This document shows, piece after piece, positions 27,141 through 35,328 of a DNA stretch of 64,000 nucleotides. The position numbers and the translations under genes are program-made. Below the pieces are notes generated by a model. The model saw only the letters and a program-made list of their open reading frames with translations, ran no database searches and had not been told where the DNA came from. Numbering within the stretch: the first letter of the stretch is position 1; every line of letters starts with the position of its first letter. The DNA comes from UBA6055 sp965203755 (GTDB taxonomy: Bacteria; Chloroflexota; Anaerolineae; Aggregatilineales; Phototrophicaceae), in contig OZ241910.1 in assembly GCA_965203755.1 (NCBI GenBank), positions 2,294,001-2,358,000 of the forward strand. Reading direction: 5' to 3'.

Positions 27141-27239
27141 CGCTGCTGGGCGATGAAGCGGATATGCGCCAGACCGCCGCCATTCGGAAAATCCACGCGC
27201 ATGCCCGCCAGCTGGTCTAAGGCAAACAGCGCCGATTTT
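27141..27239 (+). pseudogene. Duplicated 3' end of the aminotransferase gene (flank L2)
   Basis: These 99 bases copy 22282-22383 (the last ~83 bases of the DegT-type gene, its stop codon and 19 bases beyond) with a three-base deletion and a handful of substitutions. They start 42 bases after the sulfatase-like gene. The copy precedes the importer-4 binding-protein gene just as the original precedes that of importer 3. It is a leftover of a block duplication. Confidence 0.85.
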
Positions 27240-27250
27240 CCTGAATGGAT

Positions 27251-27290
27251 TTGACAAAACCCGCCATAAAGGGCTATATTACAGTGGCGG
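27251..27290 (+). promoter_or_regulatory. Promoter with inverted repeat before importer 4
   Basis: TTGACA (27251-27256), 18 bases, TATATT (27275-27280). CCGCCA (27261-27266) and TGGCGG (27285-27290) form a perfect 6-bp inverted repeat bracketing the -10 box, a plausible operator. It differs from the operators at 17866 and 22411, so importer 4 seems to answer to another regulator. Confidence 0.7.
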
Positions 27291-27328
27291 TTATATTCGT
27301 CGTATAGATTTTTGAAAGGTGTAGGCAA

Positions 27329-28654
27329 ATGAAGTTCAGATTTTTTGTGTTGGCGCTCTTGGCTGCCGCGGTGATGTTCCCAAGTTTATCCGCGCTGGCG
27401 CAAGATCCGGTTGAAGAATGGGCCGCTGGCATTCGCGAGCAGTACGGCGGTACCGAGCTTGTGGTGGCGGTGGCGTCGCATCCGTCCATTGAAGCCTTTA
27501 AGACAATGCTTCCCCGCTTTACGGAATTGACCGGCATTTCGGTCAGGCTGGATGAAATGGAAGAGGGGGCGCTCGGCCAGCGCATGCTGCTGGAAGTTTC
27601 GGCCGAATCAGCCAGCTATGATGCCATGATGTCGGCCATTGAGTGGAATCCACTGGTCGCTTCCAGCGGCTATGCCGAACCTCTGGAGCCTTGGATTGAA
27701 TCCGACATCACGCCGGACTGGTTCAATTATGAGGATATTCTGGCGGCTTATCGCGATATGTTCTTGTGGGAAGACGGCCTGCATTATGGCATTCCCTTTG
27801 CTGGCGAAACGGTCTTTATGTTTTATCGCGAAGACCTTTTTGAGCAGGAAGGCTTGGAGGTCCCGACCACTTATGCTGAAGTCATGGCGGCCGCCAAGCA
27901 TTTCAATGAAAATGTGGACGGCGTCGCCGGGATTTCTTACCGCGCCCGTCTGGGCTGGGAATTCACCTATATGTGGTCGATTTTCCTGGCGCCTTTTGGC
28001 GGCATGATGGTCGATCCTGAAACTGGCGAGGTTGCGCTCGATTCACCGGGCACCGCCGCTTCGCTGAATTACATCACCGATCTATGGCAGTACGGCCCGG
28101 TCGGCGTTGAATCTTTCTCGTTCCCCGAAGCCTGGGATGCCTTTATGCTAGGCCGGGCGGCGATTATGATCGAGGCCTCGGCGGCGGCCCCCGAAGTCGA
28201 AAATCCAGACAAGTCGCTGGTCGCCGGCAATGTAGGCTACAGTCCGCTGCCGGCCGGACCAGCCGGGGCCTATTCCGGTGTTTGGGGCTGGTCTTTTGCC
28301 ATGATGCAGGATTCAGCAAACAAGGAAGCGGCCTGGGCGATGATCGCCTATCTGACCAGCGAGGCCTTGCAGAGCGAATATCTGGCCAACGGCGGCATCG
28401 TCTCGCGGGCTTCGGCCTTGGGCGACCCCGAACTGCAAGCGCAAATTCCCTATTATCAGGCGACCCTGGATACACTGGAGCAGGCGGCCGCTTTGAACGA
28501 GCGGGGCTTGAGCGTTGTTCTGCCCACGCCCAAATGGAGCCAGGTCAGTGAGATTATGGGAACAGAAGGAGCGCGGGCCTTCATTGGCGAAATCAGCGTC
28601 GAGGAAGCGATTAGCAGCATGCAGGCTCAAGTGTCCGAGGCGCTTGCTGACTAG
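27329..28654 (+). CDS. Sugar-binding protein of ABC importer 4
   Basis: 441 aa with a signal peptide (FFVLALLAAAVMFPSLSALA, cleavage before QDP) and AAAGG upstream. Family-1 features: FTELTGISVRLDEMEEGALG, VFMFYREDLFEQEGLEVPTT, and a C-terminal AAWAMIAYLTSEALQSEYLA. It feeds the two permeases downstream, only 21 bases away; unlike the other three importers there is no hairpin between. Confidence 0.88.
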   Translation: MKFRFFVLALLAAAVMFPSLSALAQDPVEEWAAGIREQYGGTELVVAVASHPSIEAFKTMLPRFTELTGISVRLDEMEEGALGQRMLLEVSAESASYDAMMSAIEWNPLVASSGYAEPLEPWIESDITPDWFNYEDILAAYRDMFLWEDGLHYGIPFAGETVFMFYREDLFEQEGLEVPTTYAEVMAAAKHFNENVDGVAGISYRARLGWEFTYMWSIFLAPFGGMMVDPETGEVALDSPGTAASLNYITDLWQYGPVGVESFSFPEAWDAFMLGRAAIMIEASAAAPEVENPDKSLVAGNVGYSPLPAGPAGAYSGVWGWSFAMMQDSANKEAAWAMIAYLTSEALQSEYLANGGIVSRASALGDPELQAQIPYYQATLDTLEQAAALNERGLSVVLPTPKWSQVSEIMGTEGARAFIGEISVEEAISSMQAQVSEALAD

Positions 28655-28675
28655 CCGCCGCCGCGGGGTGACCTT

Positions 28676-29572
28676 ATGAACGCAAAAGCAGGCCGGCATC
28701 AACCGTCATGGCTGGCGCCGGCCATCCTGATTGTCCCCGCTTTTCTGGTGGTTTTCACGCTGGCGGCTTACAGCGCCTTCTGGCTTTTGCGCTTGAGTCT
28801 GGCCGATCTGACTTTTGGCGAGCCCTTCAGCCAGGCCAGCTGGGTTGGCTTGGAAAACTATCAATGGCTGCTTTTCAATGAACACAGCACATTTTGGGCT
28901 TCGGTGCGGGTCACTGGATTTTATCTGCTTGGCACGCTGATTCCCGAACTGCTGATTGGCTTTGCCATCGCCCTGCTGCTCAATCGGCGCATGCGCGGCA
29001 ATGCCTTGTTCACGTCTGTCCTGGTGATCCCGATTGTGCTGATGCCATCTATGGTCGGCATGATTGGGCGTTTGTATTTCTCGTATGACGGTTTGGTCAA
29101 TTTCTTTATCGAGCTTCTCGTCGGCGAGCGGTACAACTGGTATGGCTCGAATCTGGCTTTATGGGCGGCGGCGCTCGTCGATATATGGGAATGGACGCCT
29201 TTTTTTATTCTGATTCTGCTGGCTGGGCTGCAAACCCTGCCGGTTGAGCCTTTTGAGGCGGCGCGGGTGGATGGCGCGTCCAAGTGGCAGTCCTTTGTTC
29301 ATCTGACGGTGCCGCTCATGCTGCCGCTGATTCTGACCGCGTTGATCCTGCGCTTTATGGATGTGCTGCGCCTGTTTGATGTCATTTTTGTCATGTTTGG
29401 CGGCGGGCCGGGGACGGCCACAACCACGCTGCCGCTCTATGTCTATCGAACAACGCTGGTCGCCAGAAATGTGGGCCGCGGCTCGGCCGCCAGCATTATG
29501 CTCATTATCATCATCGTCAGCCTGACCGTGATTCTGATCAAGATGCGGGAACGGATTAAATTTGAAGCCTAG
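28676..29572 (+). CDS. Sugar ABC importer permease, MalF type (importer 4)
   Basis: 298 aa, six helices, EAA loop PFEAARVDGASKWQSFVHLT. GGGGTGA precedes the ATG. It is followed 13 bases later by the MalG-type partner. The C-terminal GRGSAASIMLIIIIVSLTVI is standard for the family. Confidence 0.9.
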   Translation: MNAKAGRHQPSWLAPAILIVPAFLVVFTLAAYSAFWLLRLSLADLTFGEPFSQASWVGLENYQWLLFNEHSTFWASVRVTGFYLLGTLIPELLIGFAIALLLNRRMRGNALFTSVLVIPIVLMPSMVGMIGRLYFSYDGLVNFFIELLVGERYNWYGSNLALWAAALVDIWEWTPFFILILLAGLQTLPVEPFEAARVDGASKWQSFVHLTVPLMLPLILTALILRFMDVLRLFDVIFVMFGGGPGTATTTLPLYVYRTTLVARNVGRGSAASIMLIIIIVSLTVILIKMRERIKFEA

Positions 29573-29585
29573 CGCGGAGCAGCGC

Positions 29586-30422
29586 ATGACCTTGAACAAA
29601 CTGCGGCCGCTGTTTGCCGCGCGCTTTCTGGACTTGCTGACGATAGCGGTCGTGGCGGCCTTTTTGTTTCCCTATCTGTTTATGGTGGCTTCGTCATTCA
29701 AGCCGCGGCTGGATACCTTCGCCTATCCGCCGGTGTGGATATTCAGTCCGACTCTGGAACATTATCACAACATTTTCAGCGACTTGAATATCGTCTTTTA
29801 TATGAAAAACAGCGCCGTTATCGCCACGGCCAGCACCTTGCTGACGATTTTGATCGCTATTCCAGCGACCTACAGCTTTGCCCGCTATCGTTTTCGCTTC
29901 AAAGAGGGCGTCGCCTATGGATTTTTGTTTTTGCAGATGGTGCCGGGCATATCGATTGTATTTGCGCTCTTCTTCATTTCGCGGGCGCTGGGGCTGTTTG
30001 ATACGCATCTGTTTTTGATTGTCGTCTATCTGCTTTGGAATATCCCCTATGCCATTTGGATGATGCGCGGCTTTGTGGAAGGCATTCCGGTGGAACTGGA
30101 GGAATCGGCGATGGTGGACGGCGCCTCGCGCTTCACGGCTTTTCGGCTGATCACCCTGCCGCTGATGGCTGGCGGCCTGGCGGCGACGGCTATTCTGATC
30201 TTCATCGGCGTTTGGAATGAATTCAGCCTGGCCTTCTTTTTGACGTCCCTTGAGGCGCGGACTATGCCGACGACGATTGCCTTCTTTATGACCCATTCGG
30301 GCATTAAGTGGGGCCCCATGTTCGCCACCGCCACTGTTGGCACGCTGCCGGTGGTCGTCTTTGCGCTGCTGGTGCGGCGCTATTTCATTTCGGCGCTGAC
30401 CTTTGGCGCTGTTAAAGGATAG
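29586..30422 (+). CDS. Sugar ABC importer permease, MalG type (importer 4)
   Basis: 278 aa from ATG 29586 with GGAG six bases upstream; an in-frame TTG at 29562 overlaps the previous gene and lacks a site. Six helices; EAA loop ELEESAMVDGASRFTAFRLI; C-terminus YFISALTFGAVKG. The M20 peptidase gene begins six bases after its stop, so both are in one operon. Confidence 0.9.
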   Translation: MTLNKLRPLFAARFLDLLTIAVVAAFLFPYLFMVASSFKPRLDTFAYPPVWIFSPTLEHYHNIFSDLNIVFYMKNSAVIATASTLLTILIAIPATYSFARYRFRFKEGVAYGFLFLQMVPGISIVFALFFISRALGLFDTHLFLIVVYLLWNIPYAIWMMRGFVEGIPVELEESAMVDGASRFTAFRLITLPLMAGGLAATAILIFIGVWNEFSLAFFLTSLEARTMPTTIAFFMTHSGIKWGPMFATATVGTLPVVVFALLVRRYFISALTFGAVKG

Positions 30423-30427
30423 GTTTT

Positions 30428-31711
30428 ATGGAACTTTATGACCGAATTGACCAAGCTGTCGAAAGTCATCGCCAGCAAGCGCTGGAACTGCTGCAGGAAC
30501 TGGTGCGGATTCCATCGCTGGAGGGACATGAGAAGCCTTGTCAGGATGTGCTTGAGGGCCAGATGCGGGCGATGGGGATGGAGGTGGATCGCTGGATCCC
30601 GAACGATGAGGAATTGCAGGCGCACCCGGCTTATGTTCCGACTGGCCGCTCGTATGCTGACCGGCCGAATGTGGTCGGAATTCACCGCGGGCGCGGCGGC
30701 GGCCGGTCGCTCAAGTTCAACGGCCATGTCGATGTCGTGCCAATTGGACCGGCGGAACTGTGGCGGCAAGGGCCCTGGAGCGGCGCCTTTGTCGATGGCA
30801 AGGTTTGGGGTCGGGGCAGCGCGGATATGAAGGGCGGCTTGGTCAGCAATGTTTTGACCGCGCTGGCGCTGCAATCGGCCGGCATCAGGCTGCGAGGCGA
30901 TTTGATTATCGAATCGGTCGTCGATGAGGAAGCCGGCGGCAACGGCACTCTGGCTTCGGTTATGCGCGGTTATCAGGCGGACGCCTGCATCTTCACCGAG
31001 CCGACCGGCCTGGATAAACTGGCGGTATCCAACCGCGGCGCGCAGTTCTTCCGCATCACTGTGCCAGGCGAAGAGGGCGGCATCGAGTACAAGCATGAGC
31101 TTGTCAATCCCATCGCCAAAGCCTTCGAGGTCTTCCAAGCGGTCGAAGCCTACTCGATCATGCGCGAGTCGGTCGTGTCCCATCCGCTTTACGACGATGT
31201 TTATCACACCAAAGTTCCGACTGGCATCTGCAAAATTTCGGCTGGGGAATGGCCTTCGACCATCGCCTCTCAAGCCGTGCTGGAAGGCTCGATTGAATGT
31301 TTGCCCGGCGAGGATATTCATCAGATCAAGGCCGCCTTTCGGCAGTATATTATGGAATGGTCGTCCAAAGACAGCTGGTTCAAGGCGCATCCTTTGCAAA
31401 TGGAATGGTTTGGCTTGTGGTTTGACGCGGCGCAGATTGACCCTGGCCATCCGATGGTGGCGACTTTGGCCCGAGCCGCCAAATCGGTCACCGGCGAAGA
31501 TGTTTCTGTCGCCGGCGCCGGCGGCTGTGATTTGCGTCTGCCGGTCTTGTATGGGGATACGCCGTCGGTTTTGTTTGGGCCGGCGGGCGCCATGATTCAC
31601 AGCACCGATGAATACATTGAATTGGAGCAGGTGATGGACTGCGCCAGAGTTTTGGCGCGGATGGCCGTCGAGTGGTGCGGGCTGGCGGAACAGGAGGCGC
31701 GGCATGGCTGA
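30428..31711 (+). CDS. M20-family metallopeptidase (ArgE/DapE-like)
   Basis: 427 aa. Metal-binding motifs are clear: FNGHVDVVP, WGRGSADMKGG (bridging Asp) and ESVVDEEAGGNG (catalytic Glu pair), with the last ligand in GAMIHSTDEYIELEQV. The family removes acyl groups or cleaves small peptides in the cytoplasm, using one or two zinc ions. In this operon it may deacylate an amino-sugar or amino-acid conjugate brought in by importer 4 (inference). Its stop overlaps the glycoside hydrolase start by eight bases. Confidence 0.88.
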   Translation: MELYDRIDQAVESHRQQALELLQELVRIPSLEGHEKPCQDVLEGQMRAMGMEVDRWIPNDEELQAHPAYVPTGRSYADRPNVVGIHRGRGGGRSLKFNGHVDVVPIGPAELWRQGPWSGAFVDGKVWGRGSADMKGGLVSNVLTALALQSAGIRLRGDLIIESVVDEEAGGNGTLASVMRGYQADACIFTEPTGLDKLAVSNRGAQFFRITVPGEEGGIEYKHELVNPIAKAFEVFQAVEAYSIMRESVVSHPLYDDVYHTKVPTGICKISAGEWPSTIASQAVLEGSIECLPGEDIHQIKAAFRQYIMEWSSKDSWFKAHPLQMEWFGLWFDAAQIDPGHPMVATLARAAKSVTGEDVSVAGAGGCDLRLPVLYGDTPSVLFGPAGAMIHSTDEYIELEQVMDCARVLARMAVEWCGLAEQEARHG

Positions 31712-33833
31712 CTGGTGGGACCGGCCGCTTCGCGCGGTGACGCTGGAATTCCCGGCGGCGGACGTATCGACGATTGACGTCAAGGGCATCGTTGACGAGA
31801 CGCATCGGGGCGATGCCAATGCGCTGGTCGTCTTTGCCACCGGCTATTATCCCGGCGGGACGGCCTTCTATCAAAGCAAAATCGCCCCGCATTATCCTGG
31901 CTTGGGCCGGCGCGACCTGCTGGCCGAAGCTCTTGAGGCTGCTCATGCCAATGGACAAAAAGTGATTGCCTATTTGGCATCGATCTGGGGCGACCGCGAT
32001 TTGTATATGAAGCATCCGGACTGGGCGCAGCGCAAGGCTGACGGCCGCGCAACCTCTTGGGATGACGAATACAATTCGGTCGCTATGGACCCGCTTAGCC
32101 CTTATCGCGGGTATTTTGCCGCGATTGTCGAAGAGATCGGCGCCGATTATCCAGTCGATGGCTTTTATTTTGATGAGCCGAGCTATCAAAGCTGGTCGGC
32201 GAGCCGCGCCTGCCGCCGCGCGTTTGAGGCTGAATTTGGCCTGCCTTTGCCGACGCGGGAGAAGTGGGATGACCCGGCTTTCCATCGTTTTTTGGCTTGG
32301 CGCTATGACCAGATTGCGGCTTGGCGGCGCTCGCTTTATGAGACGGCCAAGCGCGGTCATCGCTGCGTCTTTTTTCAGGGCGCGTTTCCACTGGCGACTC
32401 TGCCAGATGAGCCTTATCGCCTGTCGGGCGCGCCGCCGCACGGCTCTTTTTATCAGGCGCGCTTTGCCGTGAACTGGCATGTGCCGCTGGCGCACGCCGA
32501 TGATATGGCGCGGACGGCTGAAACTGGCGACATCGTACACATGGAACTGTACCGCGCCAGCGTCGGCGAGCCGCTGTGGTGGTATGGCCTGGCTTTGCGC
32601 TATGGTCAGGCGATTGCCAAACAAAAGCAAATTCTGGTCTTGAGCATGATGGCGCAGTCGCCCTTTGACCTGTATGGCTTGAGCGAGGCGGAACTGCGTC
32701 TTTCGACAGCCGAAATTCTGGCGAACAATGGGGCGCTGCTGTTTGCCCGCTATTATCCCGACCGCGTGGATGCGCGGGCTTGGCGGCAGGTTTATGCACA
32801 GTTCGCGCAGGCCAAGACGTTTGAACCCTATCTGCGCGGCCGCCAAAGCATTCCATACGCCGCGCTGCTGTATTCACAGACCACAGTTGAGCGATTTGAC
32901 TATCGAGAGGGCAAGCCCTCGCAGCTGGGCGAACTCAAGGGCTTTGCCAAGGCGCTGCTGCAAGATAAAATTCTGTTTGATGTTGTCACCGAGGCTGATC
33001 TGGCGGAAGGGCTGGGCCGCTATCGGGTTCTCATTCTGCCCAACGCCAGCTGCCTCTCGGCGGCCGCCAAAGCGCACATCCGCGCCTTTGCGGCGCAGGG
33101 CGGCGGGGTGATTGGCTCTTACGAAACCGCGATGCGCGATGCCACTGGCCATCGTTCGCCGGCGGATGACCTGAAGGATGTTTTTGGCCTGCGGTACACG
33201 GGCGAGATGCTGCCATTTCAGTTTGATGTCTATATGCAGATGGCGGATTCACACGACCTGCCGACCGCCATTCCCAGCGGCAAACGCATTCCAACTGTCG
33301 GCATGCAGGTTGCGGCGGCGGCTGAAAACGCTCGTCCAGTCGCGCAGGTCCGGGGCCGTTCTGTGGTTCATTACGGGCCGCTTAGCGATGAGGCCGGGCC
33401 GCCGGCCGTGCTGACCAATGAACTGCCCGGCGGCGGCCGGAGCGTATTCTTCGCCATCCCGATAGGTGTCCGCTATTTGGAATTCGGCCTGCGCGATTTT
33501 CGGAATCTGATCGCCGATGCCGTCGTCTGGACAGCCAGAGGCAAGCCGCCGGTGCGGGTTCACAATGGCGGCGATGCGCTGGCGGTTACGGCATTCACCC
33601 AGCAAAATCGCCGGTTGATTCATCTGGTCAACAGCGTCCGCGATGAAAGGCGGCTGCCGATCCATGAAACCGCGCCGCGCCGCCGCCTACGGCTTGAGGT
33701 CGACTTGGACATCTTGCCGCAAAAGGTTCGCGCCTATGGCGACGAGGCCGAAGTGTCATGGGAATTCCAGGATGCGACTCTGACGGCGCGAATATCTGAA
33801 GTCAGCTGCCATATTCTGCTGGTTATCGAATAG
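31704..33833 (+). CDS. Putative glycoside hydrolase (GHL6 / GH42-like with trimerisation domain)
   Basis: 709 aa, no signal peptide. The N-terminal TIM-barrel-like half has HANGQKVIAYLASIW, a typical family segment, and DGFYFDEPS (152-160) where the catalytic acid would lie. From about residue 390 a glutamine-amidotransferase-like domain (FDVVTEADLAEGLGRYRVLI, then AQGGGVIGSYE) matches the trimerisation domain of GH42 beta-galactosidases. The closest family I recognise is hypothetical glycosyl hydrolase 6 (GHL6); its substrates are poorly known. It presumably acts on oligosaccharides taken up by importer 4. Confidence 0.75.
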   Translation: MADWWDRPLRAVTLEFPAADVSTIDVKGIVDETHRGDANALVVFATGYYPGGTAFYQSKIAPHYPGLGRRDLLAEALEAAHANGQKVIAYLASIWGDRDLYMKHPDWAQRKADGRATSWDDEYNSVAMDPLSPYRGYFAAIVEEIGADYPVDGFYFDEPSYQSWSASRACRRAFEAEFGLPLPTREKWDDPAFHRFLAWRYDQIAAWRRSLYETAKRGHRCVFFQGAFPLATLPDEPYRLSGAPPHGSFYQARFAVNWHVPLAHADDMARTAETGDIVHMELYRASVGEPLWWYGLALRYGQAIAKQKQILVLSMMAQSPFDLYGLSEAELRLSTAEILANNGALLFARYYPDRVDARAWRQVYAQFAQAKTFEPYLRGRQSIPYAALLYSQTTVERFDYREGKPSQLGELKGFAKALLQDKILFDVVTEADLAEGLGRYRVLILPNASCLSAAAKAHIRAFAAQGGGVIGSYETAMRDATGHRSPADDLKDVFGLRYTGEMLPFQFDVYMQMADSHDLPTAIPSGKRIPTVGMQVAAAAENARPVAQVRGRSVVHYGPLSDEAGPPAVLTNELPGGGRSVFFAIPIGVRYLEFGLRDFRNLIADAVVWTARGKPPVRVHNGGDALAVTAFTQQNRRLIHLVNSVRDERRLPIHETAPRRRLRLEVDLDILPQKVRAYGDEAEVSWEFQDATLTARISEVSCHILLVIE

Positions 33834-33879
33834 CTTGGCCGGTCTGTTCGCGCCGCTTGATTCGCTATTGCAGACGCGT

Positions 33880-33970
33880 CAAGTTCGTCGCCTGGATGGA
33901 CGAAATGGACACCCCAGCCGAATACGCCGCCGGTTGCAGCGGCGCTGCGATTCATAACGAGCTTGCGTCA
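33880..33970 (+). repeat. Duplicated 3' end of the sulfatase-like gene (flank R2)
   Basis: About 90 bases copy 27030-27129: the last codons of the Thr-type sulfatase-like gene (encoding FVAWMDEMDTPAEYAA), then GCGGCGCTGCGATTCA and AACGAGCTTGCGTCA. The copy lacks about a dozen bases near the original stop. It sits after the glycoside hydrolase and forms the last codons and stop of the convergent BtrH-like gene. With the copy at 27141 it shows that two adjacent blocks share both ends. Confidence 0.85.
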
Positions 33971-35169
33971 ATCGCTGCCTTGAGCGCCAGCACGGCTTCT
34001 TCTTCGGCTTGATGCACAGTTTGAACATGAGCTTGGATTTCGTGGCGCAAGTCGCTGATTTCGGCGGCCGTCATCGGGAAGTCCTTTTCTGCCGCCTCCT
34101 TCAGCCGGTCGAGCTTGTGATTGCAGTCGAGCATCTGTGGCAATGACGCCGCGCCGCCTTCGATAAACAGCGCCGTCTTGAGGTCAATGTATTCGCGGGT
34201 TTTTTTCAGCAGCGGAACATCTTCGGGCAGCAGGGCGCAAAGCAGCCCCTCCCATGCGTCGGCGGCGATGCGATAGCGAAGCGCCACATTGTCCAATGCC
34301 GCCATTCGCAATGCCGGCGCCGCTTCCTCGAGGAAATCGGCATAGACATCGCGTTCGGCTTTCATGGTTTTGCCAAAGGCCGGCCCCAAGAAAGTATAAG
34401 AGCTTGTCAAGACCGCCAGCAGCCGCCGGCCGGTCGGATATTCGCGGGCCCAACTCCCCTTGCCGTTCTTTTGCAGCATCTCGCGCCAATGCCGAAGCGC
34501 CCGCAGACCGAAGTTCCTGACGGCGCCGCGCGGCGGTTTTTCGGTCATCAGCCGCACGCAGTCTCGCAATCCCTGCCGCACCGCGGCCGCCAGCCGAGCT
34601 TCATCCGGATGCTCCAGCAGGAGCAGACGATGCTTGTCTTTTTTGACGCGGGCGCGGGCTTTATCAAGTTCATCGGTCGTGACAGTCAGGGAAACCAAGC
34701 TGCGGTCAGAAAGATAGGCTTCGCCTTTTTGCGGTTCGTATCCATAGACAATCAAAGGCAAGCCGCCCCACATCCCCTTGTCGCAGGGCATGGCATTATA
34801 CGGCAAGAGCCACATATCCGGCCGAACAACAGGCGCATAGCCGGCTTCCAGCGCTCGAATCAGATTTTGGCGCCCCTTGACGGCGCTGGTCGTCTGCAAG
34901 ACTTCGCGGGCGATGCCCAGCCGATTGAAAATCGTTTCCATCGGCTCAAAGGTATTGCGCGTCAGCAGGTTGACCTGCGGGTCATAGCCATCGTAATGAA
35001 AGGTGAAATAGCCAAAAGCGATCCCGCCGCTAATGCCGAGCAGCATGGCTTCGGTATAAGGCTGCCCGGTATGGGGCGCTTTTGCCCCCTGATAATCCAA
35101 GGCATTGCGGATGGATGCGGTGTCCCAGTACCGTCCCCCAAATTGCGTGAAATTCGCCAGTACAGGCAT
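33952..35169 (-). CDS. BtrH_N / DUF4872-type protein lacking the catalytic Cys
   Basis: 405 aa. The first ~140 residues resemble BtrH_N (acyl-transferring papain-like fold of butirosin synthesis): TEAMLLGISGGIAFGYFTFH and an LPYNAMPCDKGMWGGLPLIVYGY strand-turn region. Where the family has G-x-H-C near the N-terminus this protein reads GGRYWDTAS, so the nucleophilic Cys is absent. The rest is helical, like DUF4872. Acyl transfer is therefore doubtful; it may bind a substrate instead. Its last codons lie in a duplicated sulfatase-gene fragment, so the original C-terminus may have been altered. Confidence 0.65.
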   Translation of the reverse strand: MPVLANFTQFGGRYWDTASIRNALDYQGAKAPHTGQPYTEAMLLGISGGIAFGYFTFHYDGYDPQVNLLTRNTFEPMETIFNRLGIAREVLQTTSAVKGRQNLIRALEAGYAPVVRPDMWLLPYNAMPCDKGMWGGLPLIVYGYEPQKGEAYLSDRSLVSLTVTTDELDKARARVKKDKHRLLLLEHPDEARLAAAVRQGLRDCVRLMTEKPPRGAVRNFGLRALRHWREMLQKNGKGSWAREYPTGRRLLAVLTSSYTFLGPAFGKTMKAERDVYADFLEEAAPALRMAALDNVALRYRIAADAWEGLLCALLPEDVPLLKKTREYIDLKTALFIEGGAASLPQMLDCNHKLDRLKEAAEKDFPMTAAEISDLRHEIQAHVQTVHQAEEEAVLALKAAIDASSL

Positions 35170-35328
35170 TGGACTGCGCTTTCTGCTGCGGTTTTCAGAT
35201 GCCGCCAGTGCAGCTTGCTGAATCGCCGTCTGTGAAAATCAGCGATATAGTCCAGGGCATTGACTCATCCGACACTCATTTTTTGCGGCATTCAACCGCA
35301 TCCTGACGTTTGCGAAAAGACGGCGCGG

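Noticed and set aside
30380..32846. Two minus-strand open frames of 450-490 codons opposite the M20 and glycoside hydrolase genes
   Set aside because: The plus strand carries intact catalytic motifs in the expected order. The antisense frames are Arg/Ala-rich without any recognisable domain.
33834..33879. Transposon end near the duplicated gene fragments
   Set aside because: No transposase, terminal inverted repeats or target-site duplication can be seen; homologous duplication explains the fragments better.
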